Source: Muscardinus avellanarius (taxonomy: Eukaryota; Chordata; Mammalia; Rodentia; Gliridae). Taken from it: a stretch of 64,000 nucleotides of DNA. A program made the translations under genes and the position numbers. Location: contig OY726560.1 of the NCBI GenBank assembly GCA_963383645.1, positions 85,981,093 to 86,045,092 of the forward strand. The letters are read 5' to 3'. This document shows, piece after piece, positions 34,981 to 48,150 of the stretch (position 1 is the stretch's first letter; every line of letters begins with the position of its first letter). The notes under the pieces were generated by a model. It was not told the origin of the DNA and did not search any database. It saw nothing but the letters and a program-made list of their open reading frames with translations.

Positions 34981-37123
34981 AAGCTCAAACATTCATTTTA
35001 TTTGATACTATCTGCTACTTTATCCTATTCTTGCATTTTCTATTTTATCACCTCCCTCCTCACTCAAAATTCACCATAGAATACAACACAATGTGCTCTT
35101 ATATACAGCAGTTGACATCTACAGATTAAGAGAAAGCTATGAAAATAACAAAGATATAAACTTAAGAAACATGAAAACATGAGGAGAAAGAGCAAGGAAG
35201 TAATGTGCTACCATAACCCTGCAATAACAAGCCCTAACAACACAGAATTGCAGATTTTTTCAGAATAACAAATCAAAAATTTAACAGAAAAAAATGTTAA
35301 AAATTTTTCGAAAAAAATTTAGAAAGAGCCTGAAAGAAATAAATGAACAAATAAACAAAGAATCAGACTCCCTCAACAGAAATCAGAAAGAAGTTATCAA
35401 AAAGCGAAGGATGCAATCATTGGAGTAAAGGCATAAATTCAAACTATAAACAATAAATTAGACCACATGGAAAATCATCTTGAAATTATCACACTGAATA
35501 TATATTGCTTCAACTTCCTTTTAAAAAGACATAAGGTGTCAAAATGGATTAAACCAGAATCATCTGCAATAAATACACCTTACAAGTGAAGGCAGTCATA
35601 AATTAAAAAGTGAAGGGCTGGATCATGCTAATGAAACTTGAAGACAATCAGGAGTAGCAACTATGATATCAGACAAATCAGACATCAAGTCCATGCTTAT
35701 GCGAAGAGACAAAGCAGGTCATTTTTACTGGTCAGTTTTTACAATCCAGTAACTGGAAATATCAATAGTCAACATTTATGCCACAAACTTAGATACATCC
35801 ACATTCATAAAACAAACTCTTTGTGATAGTAAGTCAAACATATTCTAATACAATAATAATGGGAAACTTCAACACTACTCTCACACCATAAGACACATCT
35901 TCTAGAAAAAAGGTTAGTAAAGATGCCTCAGATATAACAACACCTAACCAAATAGGCCTTTTAGACACATACAGAATAGTTCACCCAACTACAGCAGAGT
36001 TCACATTTTTCTAAGCTTCTCATAAAACTTTCTTCAAAATAGACCACATCCTGGGCCACAAAGTGAACAATAGCAAATTAAACATATGTGACATACTCCC
36101 CTGCATTGTAAACTAGAAATAAATTGTAAGACCCAGAGTAACCACATAAACATGTAGAGATTGAAAAACACACTGATGAATAAAGAATGTTTCATAGAAG
36201 AATTAAATAGTGAAATTAAAAAATTCCTAGAAACAGATGAAAACAGAGACACAACATAACAAAATCTCTGGGACACTGTTAAGACAGTATTAAAATAAAA
36301 ATTCATAGCACTGAGTCTTCACCTAAGTAAAAAAAAAATATTATCAAATAAATAACCTAATGACATATGTCAAAGCTTTTGAAAAACAGGAACAGTCTAA
36401 CCCCAAAGCCAGTAGAAGACAAGAAATTATTAACATTGATGCAAACATAAATGAAGTAGAAAATAAAAAATACAAAAATTAAGAAAACTAAAAGCTGGTT
36501 TCTCAAAAATAATAAATAAACGAGATAGAAATACCACTAGCCAACTTAACCAAGAGAAAGAATAAATCCAAATTACTAAAATAAGAGATGAAAAAGAAGA
36601 TATTACCACTGATAGCATGGAGATCCAGAAAATGATACTCCAACAAGAAGGGCAACTTAGAAAATGTTGACAATTTTTAGACACATACAACCTTTCTAAA
36701 TGAACCAAAAAGATATAGAAAATTTAAATGACACAGCAGCTCTCAAAGAAATTGAGGCAGCAAAAAAAGAGCCTACCATCAAACAGAAGGTCAAAGTCTG
36801 ATGAGACTTTAAGTGAATTTTGTAATACCTTTATAGAAGAGCTAATCCTAATACTCCTCAATCCCAGTACTCCATAAAAAAGAAAGAAAAGGCACTCTCC
36901 CAAATACATTCTACAAAGCCAACATCATATTAATTCCAAAACTAAATAAAAACAGCTTAAGAAAAGAGAATTATAGTCCTATACTATTGATAAATTTAGA
37001 CACAAAACTGCTAAAAAATACTACCAACATGCATTCAAATCATATAATAAAAATCATATTCCATAACCAATTAGGGTTTATCCCAGTGATACAAGGCTAG
37101 TTCAACATATGAAAAACAGTCAA

Positions 37124-37296
37124 GGCTGGGTGTGGTGGCACACGCTTGTAATCCCCGCACTTGGGAGTTGGACACAGGATGATCACACAGGTTCAAAGCC
37201 AGCCACGCTGGCTTAAGTGACCCTGTTTTCAAATAAAAAGTATAAAAAATAGGTCTGGGAGTGTACCCCAGAGGTAGAAGTGATTCCAGTACCACA
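37124..37296 (+). mobile_element. 7SL/ID composite SINE in old L1
   Basis: ggctgggtgtggtggcacac start, 'ctgttttcaaataaaaag' linker and ID-like end 'ctgggagtgtaccccagagg'. The L1 ORF2 text resumes after its tail. Confidence 0.9.
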
Positions 37297-37297
37297 A

Positions 37298-37360
<63 letters not shown>
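37297..37360. repeat. (AAAG)n microsatellite
   Basis: About 16 units grown from the SINE's A-rich tail. Confidence 0.97.
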
Positions 37361-37362
<2 letters not shown>

Positions 37363-38511
37363 TATCAATTTAATTCATCACATTAACAGAACCAAAGACA
37401 AAAATCACATGATCATTTCAATAGATTTTGAAAAAGCATTCAACAAAATCTAACACGTATTTATGCTAAATGCACTGCAGAGAACTGGAATAAAAGAAAC
37501 ATACCTCAACATCATAAAGGTAATGTAGAATAGGCCCACAATCAACATCATATTAAACAAGAAATAATTGCAAGAATTTCCCCTAAAAACAAAACAAAAC
37601 AAGGATGTCCATTATTACTATTTCATTTCAATATAGTACTTGAGACTCTGCCAAAGAAATAAGACAAGAGAAGAAAATCAAAGGAGTAAAAATAGAAAAA
37701 GAAGAACTAAAACTTCCAATATTTGCAGATGACATGATACTATACATAGAAGACACAACTAACTCAACCAAAAAGTATATAAGACTGATACAAAATTCAG
37801 CAAAGTATCTGGATAGAAAATAAATTTTAAAAAATCAGACGCTTTTCTATATACCAATCATAAATCCATTGAAAGAGAAATCCATAAAACACTTCCTTCA
37901 TGATATCCCACACAAAATAAAATACTTAGAAATAAACCTAACCAAGAATGTAATATTATCTACAAATATTATCTACAAATAATATTATGTTGAATAACAG
38001 AATCAAAGAAAACCTTAGGAGATAAAAGAGCTTCCATGTTCTTCAATAGGCAGAATAAATATCTTCAAATGGCCATTCTTCTAAAAGTGATCTACAAATT
38101 CAGTGAAGTATCTATTAAACAACAAGTACATTCCTCACAGACAAAGAAAAATCAGTTTTTAAATTTATTTGGAAAAACAAAAATCCCAGAAGTATTCATG
38201 AACTAGAACAATGGAGGAGGCATCACATACCTCACTTCAAACTATTCTACAAAGCCAGAATAGCATGATATTGGCACAAAATGGAAACAGCATATTGGCA
38301 CAAGAGCCAACACATAGAACAATGGAGCAGAATAAAAGTCTCAGAAACAAATCCATTCACTTATGGCCAATTGATTTTTGACAAAGGAACCAAAACCAAA
38401 CTGAAAATAATATCGCCTCTTCAAAAAATGGTGTTAGCAAAACTGGTTAATGATATGCATAAAAATAGAAATAGCTCTAATTTTCTCACCTTGCACATGA
38501 GTAAATTCAAG

Positions 38512-38518
<7 letters not shown>

Positions 38519-38543
<25 letters not shown>

Positions 38544-38617
38544 CCTTGGAAATTAGACCAGAAACCTTGCAGCTCCTTGAAGAGGGCATAGGTCCAACAC
38601 TTCAACACATAGGCACA

Positions 38618-38659
<42 letters not shown>
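38519..38659. repeat. Two long poly-A runs within the old L1 ORF2
   Basis: Runs at about 38519-38544 and 38621-38659 flank about 76 bp of ORF2 text ('ccttgcagctccttgaagagggcat'). The L1 reading continues on both sides, so these are expansions of A-rich codons, not element tails. Confidence 0.8.
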
Positions 38660-38660
<1 letters not shown>

Positions 38661-39906
38661 CATTTTCTCAACAAGACCTCAAAGGCACAAGAAATTAAAA
38701 GAAGGATTAATACATAAGATTACATTAAACTTAAGAGCTTCTGTACAACAAAGAAAATTGTCAAGAGCCTCAACAAAATGGCAGAAAGTTTTTGCCAACA
38801 ATTTCTTTTATAAAACATTATTGTCTAGAATACATAGAGAATTCAAGAATTTCACTGTTAACAAAACAAATAACCCAATAAAAAATTTAAAAAAATTAAA
38901 TAGACACTACACAAAAAAGAATTCAAATATCCAATAGGTGTGTAAAATTTTTCAACATTGTTAGCAATCAAATAGATGCAAATTAAAACTATTCTGAGCT
39001 TTCACCTAACTCCAATTAGAATGACAGTAATTCAAAATACAAATAACAGCAAATGCTGGTGAGGATGTAGAGAAGTGAAACTCTAATACATTGTTGGTGG
39101 GACTGAAAATTAGTGCAGCTACTTTGAAAAACAGTATGGATGATACTCAGAAGAATCGAAAATAACCTGCCATATGATCCAGCAATACCACCTCTGTGTA
39201 TCTATTCCAAAGAAATAGAAACAAAACTACCAAACTAATGCATGCATATCTATGTTGAAAACTGCACAATTCACAATTGCCAATCTATGGAACCAGCCAA
39301 GATGTCCATCAACAGATGAATAGATTACAAAACGATGGGAGATGTACACAATGGAATTCTACTCAGCCATAACAAACAAAAATTCATGATTTACAGGAAA
39401 ATGGATGAAACTCTAGAATATTATACTAAGTGAGATTAGTCAGTTGCAAAAAGTGAAAAACTGAATTCTCTTCAAAATATGCAGAAGCTAGAAAGTAAAA
39501 GGGTCATAGAAAAAACTCTAGATAAATAAAGAGAAACCATAGATAATAAAATAAGGTGACCTAACTGAGAAAAATTGAAGGTAGAAAAAGGGAAATTTCC
39601 TAATATCATGATGTACATCCACAAATATCAAATTCAATCATTAAACCAAACATGAGAAGGAGGGAGGTGTGACATAGGATTTGGGGATGGGCTAAATAAG
39701 TGATGTGTGCATGTATGCCTCTACCACTTTGTACTCCATTAAAATGTATGACTCCAATGCACCCATGAAAATAGGTAAAAATAGAAATAAAATACTTTAG
39801 AAAATGTTCCTAAAAAGGCAGAATAAAGATCACCATGTACCAAAATTATCAAAACATCGCCCTTGTACAAAAAGTAATTTAGAGATTTAATGTAATCTCT
39901 ATTAAA

Positions 39907-39922
39907 CACCGACATCATTTTT
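39907..39922. repeat. Target-site duplication of ORF2-less L1 copy 3 (left)
   Basis: caccgacatcattttt, exact match at 42717-42732. Confidence 0.92.
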
Positions 39923-40324
39923 TAAAATTTTATTTATTTATTTATTTATTTTTTATTGGTGCACTGTATTCATACATCATAGTGGGATACAAACTTTTGT
40001 AGACATACATGCACACATCGCCCAGTCAGCCCCCACCCGATTCCCACCCCATTCTCTCCCCATCCCTCCTTCCCATGCTTGGCTTAGTGGTTGACATCTA
40101 GTATTATAGCAATTTATCCAAAATTAAAAATGATAATTTCACATAACAGTTTCATTTGTCTGATACCAAGCTTTTGATGACTTAAAGATAACATTTCAAT
40201 ATTTCTTTTTGCTTTCTTTCTTACCAGAGAATTTTTTTTCTATTTTTTTTTTAGGTGAAACTATCATATATTTATATGTTTATTTTTCAGAAAAAAAATC
40301 TATTCTAATATGGAATATGGATTC

Positions 40325-40990
40325 TAGATACCCAAAACGATCTTGAAAAAGAACAAAGCTAGAAGATGTATATTTTCTGATTTCAAACCATATAAAGCTA
40401 CAATAATTGAAACAGTGTAGTACTGTTCTAAAGGCAGATATATAAACCATTGGAGTTAAATAAAAGACTAGAGCTAAATTCTTCCCTATATTGTCAAGTT
40501 ATTTTTGACAAGGTTTCCACGAACATTTGGTGGTGGAAATAATAATCTTTTAACTAAATATTGTTGAAAAATAATACTTACATGGAAAAGAATAAAGTTG
40601 GACCCTTACCTATTCCCATATACAAATATTAACTCAAAATAGATAAAAGACCTAAATATAAATCTTAAGACTATAAACTTTTAGAAGAAAATCTGGTTCA
40701 TAAAACCTCACAACATTGAAATTGGAAGTGATTTCTTGGATATGATTTCAATGGCACAGGCAACAGAAGAGTATACAAACTCCCTAAAAAATAAAAAAAA
40801 TATTGTATATCCAAAGACAATGTAAACAGAGTTAAAAGTTACTAATAGAATGGGATAAAATATTTCCAAATGCAATATCTGAAGGTATATTAACATTCCA
40901 AATAGAAATCCTAAAAATTAACAACAATAAAGGCAAACAATACAATTTAGAGATAGGTAAAAGACTAACATAAATAATGAATCTCCACAG
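40325..40990 (+). pseudogene. Antisense ancient L1 ORF2 module in copy 3
   Basis: Same + strand order as in copy 2, from 'gatacccaaaacgatcttga' (40327) to 'aaaagactaacataaataat' (40958), sitting directly after the ORF1 stop in element orientation. Confidence 0.78.
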
Positions 40991-41000
40991 ATAACCAATC

Positions 41001-41918
41001 TTAGTTGTCTGTTGGATGAAAATTCTTGTTTCTCTGGTTCTGGTGTGTGTTACCTATTGCTTCTTTGGAGTTAATCTCTTTGAGTATTTTCTCTAGCGCT
41101 GGTTTTGAAGACATAAATTCCTTCAGTTTCTGTTTGTCATGGAAGCTTCTTATTTTTCCATCTAATTTGACAGAAAGTTTTGCTGGGTAGGAAATTTTTG
41201 GCTGGAAGTTGTTTTCTTTCAGAGTTTGGAATATGTTACTCCAAGCCCTTCTGATTCTCATGACTTGGTTTGGGAAGTCTGGAGTGATTCTAATTGGTTT
41301 GCCTTTGAATGTCACTTGGCTCTTTGTTTTTGTTGCCATTAAGATTCTCTGCTTGGCTTCCACATTGGTCACTTTGACAATTATGTGGCATGGGGATCCT
41401 CTTCTCAAATCCTGTCTAAAGGGGGTTCTATAAGTTTCCTGGACCTGTGTATCAACCTCTTGCTCTATGTTTGGAAAATTTTCTGCTATTACTTCCTTGA
41501 AGAGATTGTTGATCCCTTTGGTTTCACTTTCTTTTCCCTCCTCTATTCCAATTATTCTTAGGCTAGTTCTCTTAAAATGGGCCCATATTTCTTCAATGTC
41601 AGATTCCTGCTGTCAGATATTTTTTTCTAGATTAGAAACTATGCATTCATTTTTGGAATGATCATCTTCTAAGAGCGAGATTCTGTTCTCCATGTGTTCT
41701 AATCGGTTGTTCATGCTTTGAATTGAGGCCTTTACTTCATTAATTGAATCCTTTATCTCTTTTGGGCTCTCTCTGAATTATCTTTGAAGCACCTCTAGTA
41801 TTTCTACAGTTATTTTCCTGATTTGATCTTCTAGAAATCTCTGATTTTCTGTTTTATCGGGTCCTGATGTTGTGGGATTATGGGCATTCATTGCTCCAGT
41901 GTTATTCCTCTTTCCCAT
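41001..41918 (-). pseudogene. L1 ORF1 of copy 3, frameshifted
   Basis: MGKRNNTGAMNA start at 41918. The coiled coil reads to about 41778, then small indels and a stop ('ctgtcagatatttttttc' near 41610) break it. The C-terminal half is open at 41408-41001, ending ...QNQRNKNFHPTDN. Compared with copy 2 it keeps the C-terminal frame but loses the middle. Confidence 0.87.
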
Positions 41919-42716
41919 GATTTCGGAAGTTTGTGCCTTCTCTGGGTTCTTCCCTTGGGTCACTATGACTTCGCTTAAGGTGCTCTGGATCTTGAGACTG
42001 TGGTATCTCAGACCCCACTACTCCTTTACTGGGTTGTATCACAGAGTCTCTGACCCAGGGAGTCGATAGAGGCTGCTTTAGACTATGGGGGGTGCCAGGT
42101 TGCACATTCTCCTATGGTGTGATATCTCTGCCACTGCCACTCCCCCACTGGGTCAAGTCCCAGGGAGTACAGTACTGGGATTTCTCCTCTGTGGCCCGCA
42201 ATTTGACTCACTGTTTTTGAATACGCAGATGTAGCTGTACTGGACTCGGTGAATTCACTGCTGCTGCCGCCGGTGGCAATATGGCGCCGCTGCCACGCCC
42301 TCGGCCATGAGGCTGGCGTATTTTTTCTTCTCTGGTTTTGAGTTCCACTCTGAGTCCCTGCAGCGTGTGCTGAGCTCAGCCACTGGGAGCTTTAGATGCT
42401 CCCTGCGCTGAAAGATCCCGCCTGGCTGTTTCACAGTGGCTCACCTCGGCTTGCTGTGGCCGTCCAGTGAATTCGCCACTGCTGCCGGCAGTATGGCACT
42501 GCTGCCGCGTCCTCGGGCGTGAGGCCGGTGTATCTCCTCTGTGGCTCTGCGCTCTGTTCTCAGTCCTCTTTCTCTCTGGAGCCTGGTGATTTTTTTGTTT
42601 CTCTGGTGATGGTGTTTTCTGGCTAGGAAAGGTGCTGATTTTCTGGTAATGGAGATTGGTTGTTAGCGGGGCTCTTAAGCCTTGCTTTTCTCGGTCGCCA
42701 TCTTCCCAGAAATCTT

Positions 42717-42732
42717 CACCGACATCATTTTT
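42717..42732. repeat. Target-site duplication of ORF2-less L1 copy 3 (right)
   Basis: Pairs with 39907-39922. Confidence 0.92.
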
Positions 42733-43490
42733 GACAAAGAAAAATCTTTTCAAAATTGTATGGGATAAACAAAGGCACAAAAACAGCCAAAGCAATTGTT
42801 AGCATCAAAACCCATTTTGGAAGCATCACTATACCTGATTTTAATCTTATACTATAGAATTATAGTACTTAAAACAGCATGGTATTGACATAAAAACAGA
42901 TGCATAGATCAATGAAACAGAACAGAAAATACAGAAATAAAATCTCACACCTATAGCTACTTGATATTTAACAAAGTCATACAAAACTGGATAAAATGCC
43001 AGATAAAAGTGAGCCTTTTTATCAAATTGTGCTAGAAAAACCAGTTATCCACATGTAGAAAATTGTAACTAAACCTCAAACTCTCACCCTGCACAAAAAT
43101 CAACTCAAGAAGAATAAACTATCTAGAAATTATACCAGAGACTTTGCAAATACTAGAAGAGGGCATAGGACCAACTCTCTAACTCATAGTCATCCAGAGA
43201 TAATTCTTCAATAACACTCCTAAATCCAAGAAAATAAAAACAAAAATAAATGGGATTGAATTAGATTTGAATGTTTCACTGTGCAGCAAAAAACTATCAA
43301 GAAACTAAAAAGAGAGTAAATAGAATGTGAGGAAATTATCAGCTACTTCTCTGATAAAATATTAATATCTGTAATACATAAGTAAATGTATAAGTTTAAT
43401 ACTTAAAAATAAAGAATTTGATAAAAATGGACAATGCATCTAAATAGGCACCTCTCTTTCAAAAAAAGTACATAATGGCTAATACATATA

Positions 43491-43629
43491 TTCTTTATTT
43501 TGAAACTGGGTCTCACTGAGTTGCAGAGAGCCTCCCTAAGTAGCTAAGGCTGTCTGCAAACCGCGATCTTCTAGGTCTCAGCCTCTTGAATGCTGGGATT
43601 ACAAGCGTGCACCACCACACCTGGCATAA
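43491..43629 (-). mobile_element. 7SL/ID composite SINE, partial
   Basis: Keeps the linker ('ttctttattttgaaactggg') and the B1-like head ('gcaccaccacacctggc'). Flanked by ggctaatacatata and ggccaatacatata, so it inserted as a tail-less copy. Confidence 0.87.
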
Positions 43630-45708
43630 GGCCAATACATATATAAAAAAATGTGTTCAACCTTATTAGCAATCAAGGAAGTGTAAATCCCATGACACTG
43701 ATATTCCATCTAACCCCAGTTAAATTGACCATAACAAGAATATGAACAATAATTAATGACAATGAGAATGTGGGTAAATAGGAACTCATACAATTTGGTT
43801 GGATTTCAAAATAGTAATTGATATACCATATGATCCAGCCATACCATTTTGGGGGATGTTTCCAAAGGAATAAAATCAGATTATCATAGCCGCTTCCTTC
43901 CATGTTTATAGCAGCTCAATTCATTATAGCAAAACTATGGAACCAGCCTAGGTATCTATCAAGAAACAAATGTATTGCAAAATTATATTACATACAAATG
44001 TCTTGTTGAAAATTCTAACTGATATAACCCAAGACAACTAACTACATGACATAGTAGAAGATTTTTTGCTCACAATTGTTTGTTTTTTTAGATCTCAGAG
44101 GTTCAGTCCACGTCAATCTAGTTTACACCCGTGGAGCTCAGGGCATGGCAGTGGGAAATAGGCAAAGAAAGAACAAAAAATCTTGCACATCATGAAGGCC
44201 AAAAGCAAGAGAGCAAACAAGCAAGGGATGACCTGAAAGACAATTGTAATCCTGAAGAATACAAAGTGATGATTTAGTTCTCAATGACTAAGGACAAAAT
44301 AACCATGTCTTCTCAACTTGGGCCCTGCAATGTTAATCCAGCCCATTACAAAAATATCAGAATGATCATGCTTGGAAAATTTTAGCTCTGACATTCTTTA
44401 ATTAATTTGACAAACAGTACCTTTCTTGAATCCCTGGAGTCTTTAAAGGTCAGATATCAAACCTTGATAAATATTGAGGAGCCAAAGCAGATTAGGTTCT
44501 ACATGGTGAATACTCCTTGATAGCTTCCCTTCTTTACTGTAGAAAGTCTCTTAGGAATATGTCTTCTACACATATGCAACTTAAAAGTCAAACCCGGAGA
44601 TTTAAAATAAACCAAGAAATGTAGGAAAAAGAATTTGTTTTTATTTTCCATTATGCTTCATTAAAAAAGGTATAGTTTAATTAGTAATACATTAATGAAC
44701 TGAAAGAACAAAGTGACAAGCTTTTGTCACAGTTATTAATTTACATTTTACAAACATCCACCAAAGCAATTAAAATGAAATAAATATATTTACATTTCAT
44801 ATTTATGATATTTTCATTGCATTTAATATGTAAAAATATATAACATTTATAATATCTTATTTTTCTTCAAAAGTAAATAATGTGTAAAGAAGTGACTTTA
44901 TGGTTTCAAACTATTAACAAGAATGAATTATAATTGACAATTTTAGAAGTATGGATAAAGTGATTTCTTAAAGAGAGCTCATGAATACAGAAGCATTAAT
45001 AGTAGCAAAATGTTTGTTATGAATATTGGAACATCTACCCTTAACCTTAAAAAGTTAAGCACAAGGTTGTCCTTGTGTTTTAAAGCTTATACACACTGCT
45101 GACTTCTAGCAGCAATTCTAAATTATTGTTAGGATTAATACTTTTCCTCGGTAATAAATCAATGATCTCTTAAATTCAGCATTCAATGTAGACAATGTTT
45201 ATTAACAAGCATTGTAATTACAAATGAGGAAAATGTAAACTATAAACTAATGCACTCATAAGAAGGTTGTGTTGCCCACATAAAAGAATCTCCCTGCTTG
45301 CAGATAGGGATTTAGCATTTATTTTAAAGTAATTGCCCTTCATCTTTTCAATGACAGCTTTATGAATAAGGCTTAAAATAATAAGTTGGAACATGCTTAA
45401 AATATGAAGAAGAAATGACTGGCTGATTGTTCTCCCTTTAAAATTAAGGTCGGATGGCTAAGTGTTGGAAATTGCATTGAATTTATGTTACATGTTATTT
45501 TTAAAATAAGTACTGTAATAATCTGACAATTTTTAAATTGCCCTACTTTAATATATTACACCTTAGATAGTTTGCTTTATTTTATCAGGTATAAATCATT
45601 ACTATATTAGCATTTTTCAGGTGGCCTTAAACTCCCTTATCTGACCTAAGTTTGCACTATGCCCACTTCAGTAAACTCTCTACTGATATCACATGCACAT
45701 GTGTACAC

Positions 45709-45713
45709 ACACG

Positions 45714-45744
<31 letters not shown>
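45709..45744. repeat. (CG)n(CA)n compound microsatellite
   Basis: acacacgcgcgcgcgcacac then ca repeats; alternating purine-pyrimidine throughout. Confidence 0.95.
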
Positions 45745-46423
45745 CAAGGCACTGGAGGGGTTAACACACAAGGTGTTCTCTTGTTAAGATGTGCTCAATG
45801 TCAAAACAAAGGTTAATGAATAAGTCTCATTTATCTAAATCTAAGTTAAATGGAAAACAGACATTTGTGAACACTTTGCTTACTACTAAACTTTGTTTCA
45901 TCATTCAAGTCATAAAATGACAATGATTTATCATTGCACTTCAAAGAAAACACCAAATATGGATCCCTGAACTGTGTAAATCAGAATAATATTTCCTTAA
46001 TTAGTATCTACTCATCAAGTTAAATGGTAACTTAGATCTGGGTGCTTTTCATCAATAGTATTAAATATAAAAACAATAATGGTTTTAAAGTTTTAATTCA
46101 AGTTACATTTTACAATGTTATGTTAAGTATACTAAATGGACATAAAATGTTTTTTTAGTTAATTGATAGAAAAGATTTTATATATAAGCATCTGTACACA
46201 TTTTTGCACTTATATGTGCATATGTGTGGAGGAGACACAGAGTAATTTATCTCAATTGTACACTTTACCATCATCATATACATGAGCATAGACCAGACTC
46301 ATAGTATTGCAAAAGGGTTATACTTTAAAAAATGAAACATATATCAAGTTTTAACTGATTTTTAATGACTCTTTAAAACTTAAGTAAAATTTTTATTTTT
46401 TATTTGCTTATTTTTGCTTTCAG

Positions 46424-46594
46424 GTCACTAGCCCATTTTTTTTATAGCATGCAGAAGCTGGGGACATCCTAGAGACATTGCTAGAGACATGATTCTCTAG
46501 CAACAGAGTCTGGAAAAGATGCCCTAATGCCATGCTTAGAAGTTGAAGGTTAGAGCTCTCTTCTACCCCTGCCCTCAGATTCCAGCAGCTAACA
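46424..46594 (+). other. Possible non-coding exon (splice-site pair only)
   Basis: A good acceptor (tttttgctttcag, ending 46423) and a strong donor (cagtaagtt from 46593) bound 171 bp. All three frames contain stops, so it would be non-coding. Such pairs arise by chance; support is weak. Confidence 0.15.
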
Positions 46595-48150
46595 GTAAGT
46601 TTAAAAGTGGCCTCTTGCAGCCAGTTGTGGATTGATTTTAGACTTTACCATGACTGTTTTGTTTGATAAATGCATTCAATGTGCTTTCCTAACTAATCAT
46701 TTAGTTAGGAAATTTATAACAAATTTAGTTGTAAGGCCAAAATAAACTATAGTAATGCTTTGTACTATTCAAGTTTTCATAATTCTCTCAAAATTATCTT
46801 AGATACTACTTAACACATATGTAGATCCAATCATGACCTTTTATTCTCTTCCTTTTAGTTTAATGCATTTAAAAATTATTTGATGCAAAATAAGTTAATA
46901 ATTTCTAATGACTACTAAGACAGCTTGATGATGGTTCTTTAACTGAATGGATATGTGTTTTTTACATAAGTAACTTTGTTCCTTTCTTGAGTGATGTTAT
47001 CCTTTTCTTCTTGAGTGATGCCCAACTACCTTGGTCATTTTCAGAAGGAACTATCAAGTGTTGGTTTAGTTAGAAGCATCTGTTTCACTGATAAAGTATT
47101 TTACTAAGAGAAAGAAAAAGGTATTTAATAAGCATCTGCTTGTTTAAAATCAAAGAAGAATAAATTTTTAGTGAAGTAGAATGAATTCCTTTTTATACAA
47201 CTAGTTACATAATGCCTAGAAATTTAAATGTAGGTATATTTCTCCAATGGCTAAATATTCTCAGATCTTTTTATATAGTTCTAAAACAATATAATTAAAT
47301 AATTTGCATAGTTTGGTTTTACTTAACATGACATAAAAGTGTAGTTTTTAACTTTTATTTTTAAATTTATCTTATTTTCTCACAAAATATTGCTCAAAGG
47401 GAAAACTGTCACAGCTAATGTAGATAATAACTTTGAGATTGTTTTGTATTTCAGTTTATGATTGACTAGCGATATTAGGGTTAAAATAATTGTTTACCAC
47501 ACAGTATTTGTTGATATTATTTTCTCTATAAAATGTCTTTAGGGCTACTGAAAATTTATGAAACTTTAATTTGATAATAAATCTTGTTAAGTAAAATATA
47601 AATCTGCTTAAAATGAAGAAAGAAATAAAATATTTTCAAATGTCTTCATTGTTCATAATCAAATTAATATATTTTTGGCATATTTGGTGGAGACTGATAT
47701 TAAAAAATTAATAACAGTGATTCCAAATAGAAATTGTCCATTTTATGTTGTATCTGTCATAAGTCGATATCTTGCTGCATTTCTTAAGAATATTTTACAA
47801 CAAGATAAACAAAATTGGGGTGCCAGTGGTTATTCTTGAGATGAGAACATGAGAAATTCATATCAGCAAAGTAAAGTGCTTTCTTCTTTGATGGGTTTTT
47901 TTCATGCCCCTTGCTGTCAGTTTTTATGTTTTGCCTCTTTACACTCATAATACCATGATAGGTCATTAATTCATGTTCTGGCCCAATATGTACTTATCAA
48001 ACAAAAATTCTTAAGTACAGAAATACCACTTATTTGGTATTTTTACATATAGATAGCTTGCAATTTTTACATTATTTACATGTCTTTTTGTACCATTCAT
48101 TATTTTGTCTTCCCATTTGATGAAAGAGTATACAAATATGGGTCCATTCA

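Larger units (their letters stand above)
35100..39795 (+). mobile_element. Old near-full-length L1 (ORF1, ORF2, 3' end)
   Basis: Plus-strand L1 in advanced decay. A coiled-coil ORF1 piece lies at 35320-35490 ('gaccacatggaaaatcatcttg' region). Endonuclease sequence follows at about 35600-36060, the RT region at about 37380-37800 (a 'ttgcagatgacatgatacta' stretch marks the FADD codons at 37722-37741), C-terminal ORF2 at 38280-39430, then a 3'UTR with 'gatgtgtgcatgtatgcctct' and a poly-A end near 39790. A SINE plus an AAAG tract at 37124-37360 and two poly-A runs (38519-38544, 38621-38659) interrupt it. The 5' limit is unclear. No frame longer than about 80 codons remains. Confidence 0.85.
39923..42716 (-). 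mobile_element. ORF2-less L1 (HAL1-like chimera), copy 3, 2794 bp
   Basis: Exact 16-bp target duplication and the complete family plan on minus: 5' end with CGCCATCTT complement (42696-42704), 5'UTR, ORF1 (41918-41001), antisense ancient ORF2 module (about 40990-40325), L1 3' end and poly-A. It inserted in an older L1 ORF2. The 5'UTR lacks the GC-rich expansion seen at 11910-12470. Same length as copy 2. Confidence 0.92.
39800..44030 (+). mobile_element. Older L1 ORF2 and 3' fragment, split by ORF2-less L1 copy 3
   Basis: Sequence before 39922 ('atgtaatctctattaaacaccgacatc') and after 42717 ('tatgggataaacaaaggcac', 'ggaagcatcactatacctgattt') reads as one continuous plus-strand ORF2 interrupted by copy 3. 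It continues through 'aaactctcaccctgcac' (43079), a SINE at 43491-43629, and the RT C-terminal region to about 43990. Highly diverged and lacks a clear 3'UTR. Confidence 0.8.
44031..48150. other. Unique AT-rich sequence, no supported gene
   Basis: About 4 kb free of the L1 and SINE words that fill the rest of the window, with only a (gc/ac)n microsatellite at 45709-45744. No open frame above about 60 codons. The lack of insertions contrasts with both sides and could mean constraint, chance, or younger neighbours. One splice-site-bounded interval is listed separately. Confidence 0.5.

Noticed and set aside
38519..38659. Poly-A tails of two inserted elements
   Set aside because: L1 ORF2 text runs on through both sides, so they are local A-run expansions.
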